Positions 1 through 9,845 of a stretch of 64,000 nucleotides of DNA are shown here, piece after piece. The notes below the pieces were generated by a model. That model did not search any database. It was not told where the DNA came from and saw nothing but the letters and a program-made list of their open reading frames with translations. The position numbers and the translations under genes were made by a program. The stretch is from Aliiglaciecola lipolytica. Its GTDB lineage: Bacteria; Pseudomonadota; Gammaproteobacteria; Enterobacterales; Alteromonadaceae. Position 1 is the stretch's first letter, and each line of letters starts with the position of its first letter. The stretch spans positions 35,854-99,853 of the forward strand of contig NZ_JAHKPT010000014.1 in assembly GCF_018860635.1 (NCBI RefSeq), written 5' to 3'.

Positions 1-743
1 CATATTTTTAAAACCGCATCTTTTTGGCTATCGAACACACCACTTAACGCAGCTCCAAGTCTAACAAAATCAATGAAACTGGCCTCTTCTTCTTGGTAGC
101 TCATATCTCGCCACTTTTCTGCAATCTTGACAAACTGCTCATCAAAATCCCATTGACGCATGATTTTACCACCGATGTGTCCGGACAATTTGATAATCGC
201 AGCATCTAAAAATTTAGGGTTCGCAAACACTTCTTCATGACGTTCTGCTTCGGTCAAAATCGGCAATACACCAATATTGTGAATTAACGATGCCAATGTC
301 AGTGTGTCTAAGCTTAAATGACGTTTTTTACTTTTTGAATAAAACTGTAAAGCAGCCACTGCATAAGACAGACTTTCGATAGTTTGGTCCCACATCTGCG
401 CAATGTAGCTTTTCACCAATTCATTTTTAGAAACAAATAGTTGTTCCATTGCTAAAGCAGTTGAAATGTTTTTGATTTGACTAAGTCCAATGCGCGTTAC
501 GGCTTGAGAAACTGAAGTCACTTTAATTGTTCTGCCTAAATAAGCGCTATTGGAAATTTTGATAATTCGAGCACTTAACGAGGGATCCTGAGCAATAATA
601 TCCCCCATGGAATTAAGATTAATTTTCGGGTCATCTGCAGCGCGCCTAACTTTCAAGGCGATGGCGGGAAGTGTTGGCAGAACAATCGTATCATTTTTAA
701 TTTTTTCAACAAGAATGGTTAGCAACGCGTTCTCTGTGGACAT
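1..743 (-). CDS. HDOD domain signalling protein, 3' end outside window
   Basis: The frame runs from the ATG at 743 down to the window edge without a stop, giving about 247 residues. It begins MSTENALLTILVEKI and contains features typical of HDOD proteins: an N-terminal stretch with LPTLPAIALKVRRA, an IIAQDPSLSARIIKISNSAYLG segment, and further on a degenerate HD-like LIHNIG. HDOD domains (PF08668) are catalytically degenerate relatives of HD-GYP and usually act as scaffolds in signalling or motility control. Family members are usually about 280 residues, so roughly the last 30 should lie beyond position 1. The partner is unknown. Confidence 0.8.
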   Translation of the reverse strand, partial: MSTENALLTILVEKIKNDTIVLPTLPAIALKVRRAADDPKINLNSMGDIIAQDPSLSARIIKISNSAYLGRTIKVTSVSQAVTRIGLSQIKNISTALAMEQLFVSKNELVKSYIAQMWDQTIESLSYAVAALQFYSKSKKRHLSLDTLTLASLIHNIGVLPILTEAERHEEVFANPKFLDAAIIKLSGHIGGKIMRQWDFDEQFVKIAEKWRDMSYQEEEASFIDFVRLGAALSGVFDSQKDAVLKI

Positions 744-1015
744 ATTTCTTCCTATATAATTGAGCGGAAACCTACTCGACATTTAAAATGACGGCAGTCG
801 TATCAATAATTAGTCTGTTGAGTATCTTCATCTCTATTGTATTGGTAAAATTAAAGATACTATAAGGCTTATAACCTATATTGCTTTTAATAAGCAGCGA
901 AAGCTAATTTATACTGCAATTGATTATTTACAGAGCTTATAAGCTACGCATACCAATTTAAATTTGCAATTCAATTATTTATGCATTCAATAAAAAATAC
1001 AAATTAGGATGAGCA

Positions 1016-2701
1016 ATGATTAGAAAAAAACTTCTCGTATTAACTATTTCCGCGGTTTTTATGGCCGCCTGTTCAGATTCATCAAATCAGCAAGAAATCA
1101 CCAAATCTCAGCAACAAACGCCGGCTAAAACTGAAAAAGTTGAATTGCTTGCCGGAGCTGAGGAACGCTTAGATATTTATTACCCAGTGGCACTATCAGC
1201 AGATTTATCAGCTTATAGTGATAATCAGAAGCAAATGTTGTCGTTGTTAATCGATGCGTCCAAAATTATGGACGAGCTGTTTTGGATGCAGGCATTTGGT
1301 CAACCTAAGCAAGAGTTTTTGGATTCGTTGACTGACCCTAAAGTGCGGGCATTTGCTGACATCAACTATGGGCCTTGGGATAGATTAAACGGTGATAAAC
1401 CATTTCTAACTCAAACCGAGGAGAAACCTTTAGGAGCTCAATTTTACCCTGAAGATATGAGTAAAGAAGAGTATTTAGCAAGTGATATAAAACAAAAAGA
1501 CAATCTGTATTCAATGGTTTCCCGGGATCAAAACGGTAAATTAATAGAAATACCTTATGCAGATTATTTTGCTGATGAATTAGAAGCGGCCGCTGATCTA
1601 TTAATTCAAGCATCAGAATTAGCTGACAATCAAACCTTTGCAAATTATTTAAAAATTCGTGCCGACGCTTTGGTCACCGACAATTATCAGCCATCTGATT
1701 TTGCATGGATGCAAATGAAAGATAATCCAATAGAACTAGTTATTGGACCAATCGAAACCTATGAAGATCAACTATTTGGCTACCGAGCTGCCTTTGAAGC
1801 CTATGTTTTATTAAAAGATCTCAGTTGGAGCGAACGTTTAGCTAAATATGCGGCGTATCTACCTGAGCTTCAAAAAGGCCTTCCGGTTGCAGATGAATAC
1901 AAAGCCGAAATGCCTGGCAGCAATGCAGATCTCAATGCTTATGACGTGATCTACTATGCCGGACATTCAAATGCTGGCAGTAAAACCATAGCAATTAATT
2001 TGCCTAATGATGAAGAAGTGCAACTTAAAAATGGTACACGTAGGCTACAGCTCAAAAATGCCATGCGCGCAAAGTTTGATCACATACTAATGCCAATATC
2101 TGAACTATTGATTACACCAGAACAACGTCAGCACATTACCTTTAATGCGTTCTTTGCCAACACTATGTTCCACGAAGTTGCCCACGGACTCGGTATTAAA
2201 AACACCCTTGATGGTGAAGGAACCGTTCGCGGAGCGTTGAAAGAGCATGCTTCAGCTTTAGAAGAAGGCAAAGCCGATATTCTAGGTCTATATATGGTTG
2301 AGCAACTTCTTAAGAAAGGTGCAATAACCGAGGGCCAACTTGAAGATTATTACGTCACCTTTATGGCTGGTATTTTCCGTTCTGTGCGATTTGGTGCATC
2401 AAGTGCTCATGGAAAAGCGAACATGATTCGATTTAATTTTTTTCAAGAAAAAGGCGCCTTTAGCCGAGACGAAAATGGTCTCTATCAAGTCAATATGGAA
2501 AAGATGGGCGATGCTATAGCTGCGCTGTCGGAAGTTATCTTAACCTTGCAAGGTGATGGAGATTATCAAGGTGTTGGCCAATTGGTAGCTGAAAAAGGAA
2601 TCATTAAAGAAGTCCTTGCCCAAGATTTGCAAAAATTGACCGATGCGAATATTCCAGTGGACGTCATTTTCAAACAAGGTAAAGAAGTTCTTAAACTTTA
2701 G
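1016..2701 (+). CDS. Lipoprotein zinc metallopeptidase, M49 (dipeptidyl-peptidase III)-like
   Basis: 561 residues. The N-terminus has a type II signal with lipobox MAAC (Cys at about residue 19), so the protein is probably a periplasmic or outer-membrane lipoprotein. Zinc-site candidates are HEVAH at residues 386-390 and a downstream EEGKADI at about 416-422, arranged like the HExxxH/EExxAD pair of dipeptidyl-peptidase III. The motif here is the five-residue HExxH spacing, not the longer HELLGH of classical DPP III. Proteins of this type are often annotated as Zn-dependent hydrolase or M49 family. AGGA at 1006-1009 supports the ATG. It appears monocistronic. Substrate is not predictable. Confidence 0.75.
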   Translation: MIRKKLLVLTISAVFMAACSDSSNQQEITKSQQQTPAKTEKVELLAGAEERLDIYYPVALSADLSAYSDNQKQMLSLLIDASKIMDELFWMQAFGQPKQEFLDSLTDPKVRAFADINYGPWDRLNGDKPFLTQTEEKPLGAQFYPEDMSKEEYLASDIKQKDNLYSMVSRDQNGKLIEIPYADYFADELEAAADLLIQASELADNQTFANYLKIRADALVTDNYQPSDFAWMQMKDNPIELVIGPIETYEDQLFGYRAAFEAYVLLKDLSWSERLAKYAAYLPELQKGLPVADEYKAEMPGSNADLNAYDVIYYAGHSNAGSKTIAINLPNDEEVQLKNGTRRLQLKNAMRAKFDHILMPISELLITPEQRQHITFNAFFANTMFHEVAHGLGIKNTLDGEGTVRGALKEHASALEEGKADILGLYMVEQLLKKGAITEGQLEDYYVTFMAGIFRSVRFGASSAHGKANMIRFNFFQEKGAFSRDENGLYQVNMEKMGDAIAALSEVILTLQGDGDYQGVGQLVAEKGIIKEVLAQDLQKLTDANIPVDVIFKQGKEVLKL

Positions 2702-2719
2702 TCTAAAATTGAGTCAACA

Positions 2720-2754
2720 ACGCTTTGTAGGTGTTCACAATATCTACAAAGCGT
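2720..2754. other. Perfect 11-bp inverted repeat after the M49 gene
   Basis: ACGCTTTGTAG at 2720-2730 is exactly complementary to CTACAAAGCGT at 2744-2754, with a 13-nt loop. It starts 19 nt after the peptidase stop. No T-run follows, so it is not a classical intrinsic terminator. It may protect the transcript 3' end. Confidence 0.5.
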
Positions 2755-2930
2755 GATTAAATGAGTTGCTTGCAGTTAAATTACGCGCTTAAGGTTAATT
2801 AGCGAATCGCATTTAATTAACTAATATTATAAATCACAACAATCTTTAACGTTATTGCAAATTGTGAGGCAAAACGATTAAATCTCACTTAGCACTTCAA
2901 TCAAAACATCATCAGGATGCTGCTGAGATA

Positions 2931-4817
2931 TTGTACAGCAATGGTTATGCGGGCATTGTTATTAGTCTTGTTGCATCTTCTCTTCTCGTCTTCGGTTTTA
3001 CCAATGCAGAAATCCAAACCTTTAAAATCTATTGGTGGGTTTCGATGGTTGGATTGTTGCTAATTCGATTAGCTGACACATTCTTTTGGCTTAAAAAAAA
3101 CAAAACCACAGAAATCGATGGCAAACGATCAATTCTTCGATTTTCGGTTGGTACTATAGCGACTGCAACCATGTGGTGTGTTTACTGCCTCATACTATTC
3201 CCCTATATAGATACTATTGAGCTTGCCTTTAATATAATTATTGTCTCAGCAATGGCTGGAGGAGCCAGTACTGTGCTAGCCGGTAGCAAAGCTACAGCGA
3301 TGTTATACAGTGCTATTTTGTTAATTCCTTTTTCCATTGCATTGCTACTTGAACCGCAATTTCACGAATATATTTTGGGGATATTAGGCTTGTCGTTTGG
3401 TTTTATAATGCTGCTTACAGCGAATAAGTCTGCGGATTTCACGACCCTCGCAATACGATTGAAAAATGACAATGCAACCTTAGTTGAACATATGGAAGCC
3501 GAAGTCACAGCTCGGACACATCAGATTTACGAGCTGTCGAACATTGACCCACTAACTGGACTGTTTAACCGCAGTGCTTTTTTGAATCACTTGCGTGCAG
3601 ATTTGAAAAGTAGCATCAAAGCTGAAAAGCCGATGGCATTATTGTTTATTGATTTGGATGGCTTCAAAAAAATCAACGATACTATTGGCCATGAAACTGG
3701 CGACATGGTACTTAAACAGACATCAGACCGTCTAAAAGAAAACTACAAAAACCATCAACTTATATGTCGTTGGGGAGGAGATGAGTTTTTAATTGCATTA
3801 GAAAATACCAATCAAAGTGAAGCTATCGTTATCGCGGATAACCTGATAAAACATATTTCGGCACCTTATATTTTCTCTAAAAATCGCTTATCAATTAGTG
3901 CCACTATCGGTATTGCCATGTATCCAGAGCATGCGACTAATGAACAAGTACTTATCCAGTTAGCCGATACTGCAATGTATTATCAGAAAAAAGCATTTCC
4001 CTCTACCGCGGGAGTATTTTCTGCGCACCTTGGTAAACAGCTGGCCCGCGAACAACGCCTCAAAGATGCATTGAGTGAAGCAATTGAGAACCAACAACTC
4101 AGACTGGTATTTCAACCCATTGTCGACAGCGAAACATTCCAACCTGTTGCGTTTGAGGCGCTGCTACGGTGGCAACTGGTAAACGAAAACATTCCGCCAT
4201 ATGAGTTTATATCCATTGCTGAACAATATGGTCAAATCAGAAAAATTGGCGCTTGGGTGTTATGTGAAGCCTGCAAAGAAGCTAAATCGTGGCAAACTCA
4301 AAAAGCCTTGTCGGTGGCTGTAAATGTCAGCGTGATTCAATTACAAGACAATGATTTTATTGAGATTGTAGATAACGCGTTATCTGAATCTGGCTTACCC
4401 GCCAAGTTTCTGCACATTGAAATTACTGAGTCTGTATTTGCTGCAGACAAAGAAACCTTACTAGACAAAATAGCTTGCCTTCAAAACCGAGGAATCAAAG
4501 TATCGATTGATGACTTCGGGACTGAATATTCTTCACTTTCTGTCATCCAAGAACTATCCGCTGATAAGGTTAAAATTGACCAAGCTTTTGTTGCCAGTTT
4601 AGACACCAATGGTATGCCAATTGTGAATGCAGTACTGCAAATTGCGAAAGCGTTTGGTTACGATGTAGTAGCTGAGGGGGTTGAGACCTTGCAACAAGCA
4701 GAGATCCTCAGAAAAGCAGGTGTAAATCATCTCCAAGGGTTTTATTTCGCTAAACCCTTGGAAACATCAATGCTCAAGCAATATTTAAAAGGACGCGCTT
4801 TACCGCTAATCGATTAA
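2931..4817 (+). CDS. Membrane GGDEF-EAL protein (c-di-GMP turnover)
   Basis: 628 residues from the TTG at 2931. The first about 190 residues hold several hydrophobic helices. Next comes a GGDEF domain with intact RWGGDEF (motif at 282-286), then an EAL domain with FEALLRW (E409). The EAL catalytic set is visible: NVS, ITES, DDFGTEYSS, VKID, AEGVET and QGF. Both domains could therefore be active. The allosteric I-site (RxxD before GGDEF) is degenerate: KNHQ. The start is uncertain. The frame stays open upstream to a stop at 2865-2867, and an ATT codon at 2877 sits 7 nt after TGAGG, while the TTG at 2931 has only weak Shine-Dalgarno context. The stop overlaps that of hinT by 4 bp, tail to tail. 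Confidence 0.9.
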   Translation: MYSNGYAGIVISLVASSLLVFGFTNAEIQTFKIYWWVSMVGLLLIRLADTFFWLKKNKTTEIDGKRSILRFSVGTIATATMWCVYCLILFPYIDTIELAFNIIIVSAMAGGASTVLAGSKATAMLYSAILLIPFSIALLLEPQFHEYILGILGLSFGFIMLLTANKSADFTTLAIRLKNDNATLVEHMEAEVTARTHQIYELSNIDPLTGLFNRSAFLNHLRADLKSSIKAEKPMALLFIDLDGFKKINDTIGHETGDMVLKQTSDRLKENYKNHQLICRWGGDEFLIALENTNQSEAIVIADNLIKHISAPYIFSKNRLSISATIGIAMYPEHATNEQVLIQLADTAMYYQKKAFPSTAGVFSAHLGKQLAREQRLKDALSEAIENQQLRLVFQPIVDSETFQPVAFEALLRWQLVNENIPPYEFISIAEQYGQIRKIGAWVLCEACKEAKSWQTQKALSVAVNVSVIQLQDNDFIEIVDNALSESGLPAKFLHIEITESVFAADKETLLDKIACLQNRGIKVSIDDFGTEYSSLSVIQELSADKVKIDQAFVASLDTNGMPIVNAVLQIAKAFGYDVVAEGVETLQQAEILRKAGVNHLQGFYFAKPLETSMLKQYLKGRALPLID

Positions 4818-5185
4818 GGTAATTGCTGCTTTAAGGTATCTTGATAAGGCGGCCACCCCATAGGTTTTCCAGCTAAAACGTGCAAGTGAATATGGTAAAC
4901 TGTCTGCCCACCATCTGTATTACAATTCATCACAGCGCGATAACCACTTTCAGCAAAACCTTGCTCTTTAGCTATGTGAGCAGCCGCTAAGTAGAGTTGA
5001 CCAACAATCTCTGCATCTTCAGCTTGAATGTCATTGATAGTGGCTATTGCCTTCTTAGGAATAACAAGAAAATGCACAGGAGCTTGTGGATTAATATCTT
5101 TGAAGGCAAGTACCTGATCATTTTCGAAAATAATCTCTGCAGGTATTTCACGGTTAATTATTTTTGTAAAAATAGTTTCAGACAC
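4814..5185 (-). CDS. hinT: HIT-family purine nucleoside phosphoramidase
   Basis: 123 residues, the normal length for bacterial HinT. The histidine triad is HIHLHVLAG near residue 100, and the N-terminal FxKIINREIPAEIIFEND is typical of the family. HinT hydrolyses adenosine 5'-phosphoramidates in the cytoplasm. It converges on the GGDEF-EAL gene, sharing 4 bp at the stop codons, and is followed upstream on the same strand by uppP with a 58-bp gap. Confidence 0.93.
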   Translation of the reverse strand: MSETIFTKIINREIPAEIIFENDQVLAFKDINPQAPVHFLVIPKKAIATINDIQAEDAEIVGQLYLAAAHIAKEQGFAESGYRAVMNCNTDGGQTVYHIHLHVLAGKPMGWPPYQDTLKQQLP

Positions 5186-5243
5186 AATCTAGCTCCTCAT
5201 TAATTACGTTTTAACAATAAACGGATAAACCGAACAACTAGGT

Positions 5244-6044
5244 TTACCAAAAAACAAAGCCTAACAAAATTACGCCAAGCACTAATCGATATATGACAAA
5301 CGGCAACATACCAATTTTTGATATCCAAGAAAGGAACAAAAAGATACAAGCATAAGCGCTAATGAAAGACAGACCAATACCGTAAAATAATGCTTCCCAG
5401 TCAACCGAAGTATCTGCTTGTAATAGGTCTAAAGTTGCTAACAACCCAGCCCCGAGGATAACCGGTATCGATAGTAAAAAAGAAAAACGTGCAGCGCTTT
5501 CTCGATTCATTCCCAACATTAACCCAGCGGTCATTGTAATACCTGAACGGGATGTACCAGGAATTAACGCAATCGCTTGCGCTAAACCGATAAAAAGTGC
5601 ATTTTTCCATGTTAGTTGATAAATGTTTTTAGTTAGTTTGCCAGTGACGTCGGCATACCAAAGTACCAAACCAAAGACTATGGTTGTGCAGGCAATAACC
5701 AATGCTGAGCGGGCATATTCTTCAATAAAATCTTTAGCCAAGAAACCAATAACCACAGCTGGAATTGTCGCCAAAATAACCCACCATGCTAATTTACTAT
5801 CATCGGTCTGCTGCTTACTAAAACCCGATTGCACCCAAGCTACCAACATCCGTGCAATGTCCGCTCGAAAATAAATCATAACGGCAAGTAAGCTGCCCAC
5901 ATGGACTGCCACGTCGAAGGCCAAGCCTTGATTTTGCCAACCGAGTAATTCAGATGGAAGAATTAAATGTGCAGAACTTGAGATAGGTAGGAATTCGGTA
6001 ATGCCCTGAATGATGGCTAATATTATAATTTCGAACAAAGTCAT
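5244..6044 (-). CDS. uppP: Undecaprenyl-diphosphatase
   Basis: 266 residues, polytopic inner-membrane protein. The two signature regions of the BacA/UppP family are present: [17 protein letters not shown] near residue 14 and [14 protein letters not shown] near residue 162. It dephosphorylates undecaprenyl pyrophosphate to recycle the lipid carrier for peptidoglycan and O-antigen synthesis; high expression gives bacitracin resistance in the family. The ATG overlaps the folK stop by 4 bp (ATGA type), so it is the last gene of a folB-folK-uppP operon. Confidence 0.96.
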   Translation of the reverse strand: MTLFEIIILAIIQGITEFLPISSSAHLILPSELLGWQNQGLAFDVAVHVGSLLAVMIYFRADIARMLVAWVQSGFSKQQTDDSKLAWWVILATIPAVVIGFLAKDFIEEYARSALVIACTTIVFGLVLWYADVTGKLTKNIYQLTWKNALFIGLAQAIALIPGTSRSGITMTAGLMLGMNRESAARFSFLLSIPVILGAGLLATLDLLQADTSVDWEALFYGIGLSFISAYACIFLFLSWISKIGMLPFVIYRLVLGVILLGFVFW

Positions 6045-6544
6045 AGTGTCGCGGGGCTCCAGTTAAATTCAATCGTCCATAATTTTTGTTGGCTTTGGTC
6101 ATAGTTAGCCAACATTGCGGCAATACTTATTTGGTGTACTGGATGAATGACATCTCCAGCTATTTCACTTAATGGTATTAGTACAAAGGCATTGTAATCA
6201 ATTTCGTGGCGCGGCAATACAACGCCATCTTCGGTTACCACATCGTCAAACAAAAGCAAATCCAGATCCAGTGTTCTAGGCGCGAATTTCTTTTCACCAC
6301 GCACTCGACCATTATCATTTTCTATGGATTTAAGGATTTCGCATACTTGCTGTACTGATTTGCACGTTTTAGCGCCAACCACCATATTATAAAAGTGTGA
6401 CCCACTAAAACCAACAGCTTCGCTCTCATACACATTAGATAAGGTTAGTTCACCAAACTCAGCAAATAAACCATTTAATCCGGCACGTGTATACTTATCC
6501 CGCTCAACATTGCTGCCAATGCTAATATAAATTTGATGTAACAT
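6041..6544 (-). CDS. folK: 6-hydroxymethyl-7,8-dihydropterin pyrophosphokinase
   Basis: 167 residues. HPPK family marks are [12 protein letters not shown] at the N-terminus, [11 protein letters not shown], the metal-binding [12 protein letters not shown] and LPRHEI. It transfers pyrophosphate from ATP to hydroxymethyl-dihydropterin in folate synthesis. It follows folB by 3 bp and overlaps uppP by 4 bp, which points to translational coupling. Confidence 0.96.
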   Translation of the reverse strand: MLHQIYISIGSNVERDKYTRAGLNGLFAEFGELTLSNVYESEAVGFSGSHFYNMVVGAKTCKSVQQVCEILKSIENDNGRVRGEKKFAPRTLDLDLLLFDDVVTEDGVVLPRHEIDYNAFVLIPLSEIAGDVIHPVHQISIAAMLANYDQSQQKLWTIEFNWSPATL

Positions 6545-6547
6545 TAC

Positions 6548-6901
6548 TTATGCGTGTTCCCGATAAAGTTGTACTGTCACTGCTTTAGCATTTGGCAATA
6601 TATTAGGTTTAGTCACCGACACTCTAGCACTTTCAACACCGCGATAACTCAAAGTATGATGAATCACATGCTCAGCTAACGCTTCTAACAACTGGAATTC
6701 ACTGTTATTGGCGATTTCTTCAACAGCTAATGCTAAAGCGGCATAATCAATAGTGTTTTTAACATCATCCGACTTTGCAGCGGCACTAAGATCTAAACTC
6801 AGTTCGATATCAATCAACAGCGCTTGTTTTGCCTCTCTTTCCCAATCGTAAACACCGATTAGTGACTTGACTTCCAAGCCTTGTATAATAATTTTGTCCA
6901 T
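6548..6901 (-). CDS. folB: Dihydroneopterin aldolase
   Basis: 117 residues, normal for FolB. It starts MDKIIIQGLEVKSLIGVYDWER, with the conserved GVYDWE near the pterin site, and carries the catalytic TKPN lysine near residue 97. It cleaves dihydroneopterin to hydroxymethyl-dihydropterin, directly before FolK. It is the first gene of folB-folK-uppP and is divergent from plsY, with a 124-bp intergenic region that must hold both promoters. Confidence 0.95.
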   Translation of the reverse strand: MDKIIIQGLEVKSLIGVYDWEREAKQALLIDIELSLDLSAAAKSDDVKNTIDYAALALAVEEIANNSEFQLLEALAEHVIHHTLSYRGVESARVSVTKPNILPNAKAVTVQLYREHA

Positions 6902-7025
6902 GACAGATCCGCGCAGTTATAATATCTAAATGCAGTAAAGTGACAGCGCATATGAGAAGTTAACGCAAAATCACTTTATCCGGTTTACTGGTTCGAGAGT
7001 TTAACTTGTTAGGAAGACCAAGTAT

Positions 7026-7646
7026 ATGACAGCACTAACAATATTGATGATCACTTCAGCCTATTTAGCCGGATCTATATCCAGTGCAATGCTGGTAAGT
7101 AGCTTGTTTTATTTACCTAATCCTAGATTGCACGGCTCAGGCAACCCTGGCGCGACCAATATTTTACGTTTAGGCGGCAGACTACCCGCAATTTTGGTGC
7201 TGTTGTTTGATGTTTTAAAAGGAACAATTCCAGTTTGGTTTAGCTATTACCTCGGATTCTCACCTTTAATCCTTGGGTTTGTGGCTATAGCAGCATGCTT
7301 AGGGCACATTTTCCCATTATTTTTCAGCTTCAAAGGCGGAAAAGCAGTGGCTACTGCATTTGGCGCAATGTTACCCATTGGCGTAGAATTAGCCGGCGCT
7401 CTAATAGCGTGTTGGGGTTTGGTGGTATTCGCCACTGGATACTCTTCGTTAGCCGCCATATCAGCAGTGGCGTTATCGCCAATTATTACCTACTTCGTAA
7501 AACCTGAATATACCTTGCCCGTTAGCATGCTTGCAGTACTTATTATCTTGCGTCACAAAGATAACCTAATAAGGTTGTTTCGTGGTCAGGAAAGTAAGAT
7601 TTGGGAAAAAGGCAAAGCGCGGGGATTTAAAAAGCCATCTAAATAA
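7026..7646 (+). CDS. plsY: Acyl-phosphate:glycerol-3-phosphate acyltransferase
   Basis: 206 residues with about five hydrophobic helices. Conserved PlsY motifs are [12 protein letters not shown] near residue 37 and [12 protein letters not shown] near residue 99. It acylates glycerol-3-phosphate at sn-1 from acyl-phosphate, the first step of phospholipid synthesis, in the inner membrane. The start is preceded by AGGAAGACCAAGT. It is divergent from folB and convergent with tsaD. Confidence 0.95.
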   Translation: MTALTILMITSAYLAGSISSAMLVSSLFYLPNPRLHGSGNPGATNILRLGGRLPAILVLLFDVLKGTIPVWFSYYLGFSPLILGFVAIAACLGHIFPLFFSFKGGKAVATAFGAMLPIGVELAGALIACWGLVVFATGYSSLAAISAVALSPIITYFVKPEYTLPVSMLAVLIILRHKDNLIRLFRGQESKIWEKGKARGFKKPSK

Positions 7647-7657
7647 AAATGGCTTTT
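7629..7657 (+). terminator. Weak terminator-like hairpin at the plsY end
   Basis: AAAAGCCAT near 7630 pairs with ATGGCTTTT at 7649-7657. The stem spans the plsY stop codon and ends in only four T residues, so termination may be partial. Confidence 0.45.
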
Positions 7658-7802
7658 GGAAAATTAACTACCTTATTTTTTTCTATAAACTCTTAGCAAT
7701 CCAACCCTCATCAAAATGAGCATTTAGTCTTAGGTTAAGAACATCAGTAGAATTGTACAAAAACAAATTACTATATTTTCCCAAAAAAAACTGAATATAA
7801 AG

Positions 7803-8816
7803 TTATATTGCAGGCAACGTATCTAAAGACCAGCGAGGTTTGGCTTTACTATTGAGCGATTCTACTTGACCGGCCTTAAGACGCTGTAAACCGGCGTAGG
7901 CAATCATAGCGCCGTTATCTGTACAAAATTCTAAGCGCGGGTAATACACCTTACCATTAATCTTTTTCATCAACCCTTCGAGCTGTTCTCTGAGCATAGT
8001 GTTGGCACTGACTCCGCCGGCAATCACTAAGCGCTTTAATTTTGTTTGTTTGAGGGCTCGCCTACATTTAATTGCCAGTGTATCCACTACTGCTTCTTGG
8101 AATGCATAGGCGATATCGGCTTTAGTTTGCGCATCTAAGGTTTCTGAACGAATCGTGTTGGCGGCTGCAGTTTTTAAGCCGCTAAAGCTAAAATCCAACC
8201 CTGGTTTAGAGGTCATGGGTCGCGGGAATTGGAATCGTCCCGGTGTACCGCTTTCAGCCAACTTAGCCAACAAAGGACCTCCGGGGTAATCGAGCCCCAT
8301 CATTTTTGCGGTTTTATCAAATGCTTCACCTGCAGCATCGTCCACTGATTCTCCCAAGACTTCGTATTGCCCAATACCCTCAACTTTGACCATCATTGTG
8401 TGTCCGCCAGACACCAACAAAGCAACAAACGGAAACTCCGGTTTGGGATCATCAAGCATAGGTGCCAACAAATGGCCTTCCATATGATGGACTCCAACAG
8501 CCGGTACGTCCCAAGCAAAGGCTAAACTTCTGCCAACAGATGCCCCAACTAGCAAAGCACCAATTAATCCAGGGCCTTGAGTATATGCAATACCATCAAT
8601 CTGCTGCGCGGTCGTATTTGCATCCGACAACGCCTTTTTAATTAATGGAACGATTTTCCTTATGTGGTCCCGAGATGCCAACTCTGGCACAACACCACCA
8701 TAATCAGCGTGCAGCTTTACCTGGCTATATAATTCATGGGAAAGCAGCCCTAACTGATCATCCAATATGGCCACGCCAGTTTCATCACAGGAAGTTTCAA
8801 TTCCTAAAATTCGCAT
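7803..8816 (-). CDS. tsaD: tRNA N6-adenosine threonylcarbamoyltransferase
   Basis: 337 residues from the ATG at 8816, the same length as E. coli TsaD. A TTG two codons upstream (8822) is less likely. The start [14 protein letters not shown] is diagnostic, with [12 protein letters not shown] supplying the metal-binding HxxxH and VSGGHTMM and SFSGLKTA further on. With TsaB, TsaC and TsaE it forms t6A37 in ANN-decoding tRNAs. It is divergent from rpsU, a conserved arrangement in gammaproteobacteria. Confidence 0.97.
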   Translation of the reverse strand: MRILGIETSCDETGVAILDDQLGLLSHELYSQVKLHADYGGVVPELASRDHIRKIVPLIKKALSDANTTAQQIDGIAYTQGPGLIGALLVGASVGRSLAFAWDVPAVGVHHMEGHLLAPMLDDPKPEFPFVALLVSGGHTMMVKVEGIGQYEVLGESVDDAAGEAFDKTAKMMGLDYPGGPLLAKLAESGTPGRFQFPRPMTSKPGLDFSFSGLKTAAANTIRSETLDAQTKADIAYAFQEAVVDTLAIKCRRALKQTKLKRLVIAGGVSANTMLREQLEGLMKKINGKVYYPRLEFCTDNGAMIAYAGLQRLKAGQVESLNSKAKPRWSLDTLPAI

Positions 8817-8947
8817 ATTCAATTATACTCTGCATCAAAATTGCTCGAAGTTTACCTTTGCACCACCGAAGACGCTATAGTTCTGCTAATTTAAACAATA
8901 AAAAGCAAAAAACTTACTGCAAAAGTAAAATAATATTCAATCTTCCC

Positions 8948-8976
8948 TTTACAAGCGCTCAGCGAATGATTAAAAT
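8948..8976 (+). promoter_or_regulatory. Sigma-70 promoter of the rpsU operon
   Basis: TTTACA at 8948-8953 and TAAAAT at 8971-8976 are 17 bp apart, one mismatch in each hexamer. It lies 75 bp before rpsU. The rpsU ribosome binding site is TGAGGTGA at 9036-9043. Confidence 0.7.
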
Positions 8977-9050
8977 TCCGCACCATTTTTGACCGCACCG
9001 GCTATTTTTTGGGCTGGTAACCAGATTTAATATTTTGAGGTGAGATTTTA

Positions 9051-9266
9051 ATGCCAATCGTTAAAGTAAGAGAGAACGAACCATTTGACGTAGCACTGCG
9101 TCGTTTCAAGCGTTCATGTGAAAAAGCAGGTGTTCTTTCAGAAGTTCGTCGTCGCGAATTTTTTGAAAAGCCGACTTGGGAACGTAAGCGTAAGAAAGCA
9201 GCTGCTAAAAAGCGTCACTTGAAAAAGTTAGCTCGCGAAAACGCACGTCGCATCAAGTTATACTAA
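9051..9266 (+). CDS. rpsU: 30S ribosomal protein S21
   Basis: 71 residues, very basic, the standard bacterial S21 sequence ([20 protein letters not shown]). It begins the macromolecular synthesis operon rpsU-yqeY-dnaG-rpoD. The strong site TGAGGTGA fixes the start. S21 is needed for base pairing of mRNA leaders with 16S rRNA during initiation. Confidence 0.98.
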   Translation: MPIVKVRENEPFDVALRRFKRSCEKAGVLSEVRRREFFEKPTWERKRKKAAAKKRHLKKLARENARRIKLY

Positions 9267-9281
9267 TATCTCGCTTCTGTT

Positions 9282-9331
9282 GCTTGAAATTTAAAGGGTA
9301 TTTGAATTTTTTTAAATACCTAGTTTCAAGC
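9282..9331 (+). other. Two-part hairpin between rpsU and yqeY
   Basis: Outer arms GCTTGAAA (9282-9289) and TTTCAAGC (9324-9331) enclose inner arms GGTATTT (9297-9303) and AAATACC (9314-9320). The structure fills most of the rpsU-yqeY gap and is not followed by a T-run. It may be a processing or stability element that keeps rpsU mRNA more abundant than the downstream message. Confidence 0.5.
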
Positions 9332-9371
9332 GCCAAGCTGTCTAAATAGTTTTACGTTTTAGAGTTTTCAG

Positions 9372-9815
9372 ATGACCCTTCTTGAACAACTAAATCAAGC
9401 AATGAAAGATGCAATGCGCGCTAAAGACAAACTTCGTCTTGGCACAATACGTATGGCACTTGCAGCGGTTAAGCAGCGTGAAGTAGACGAGAGAATTGAG
9501 TTAACTGATACTGATGTTATTGTACTGCTAACCAAGATGGTAAAACAGCGTAAAGATGCTGCTAACCAATTTGAAGATGCGGGTCGTCAAGATTTGGCGG
9601 ATACCGAAAAAGCAGAAATCGAAGTTATTCAATCATTTTTACCTCAACCGTTAACGGAACAGGAATTAGATGATTTGATTCAACAAGCGATGCAAGACAC
9701 TCAGGCTGCGGGGATGCAGGATATGGGTAAGGTTATGGGCTGGTTAAAACCAAAAGTCCAAGGCCGTGCTGATATGGGCAAATTAAGTGGTCAAATTAAA
9801 GCTAAGCTTGCCTGA
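9372..9815 (+). CDS. yqeY: GatB/YqeY domain protein
   Basis: 147 residues. The whole length matches the YqeY family (MTLLEQLNQAMKDAMRAKD, KMVKQRKDAANQFEDAGR, VMGWLKPKVQGRADM), which is related to the C-terminal tRNA-binding domain of GatB. The function is not firmly known; a role in tRNA-dependent amidation or tRNA quality has been suggested for the family. Its place between rpsU and dnaG is common in Alteromonadales and Vibrionales. Confidence 0.92.
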   Translation: MTLLEQLNQAMKDAMRAKDKLRLGTIRMALAAVKQREVDERIELTDTDVIVLLTKMVKQRKDAANQFEDAGRQDLADTEKAEIEVIQSFLPQPLTEQELDDLIQQAMQDTQAAGMQDMGKVMGWLKPKVQGRADMGKLSGQIKAKLA

Positions 9816-9845
9816 TTACCTTAAGCCACTCGCAAAACTATTCCC

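Noticed and set aside
7247..7507. Overlapping open frames inside plsY on both strands
   Set aside because: They lie wholly inside a clearly recognised gene and have no domain or signal of their own.
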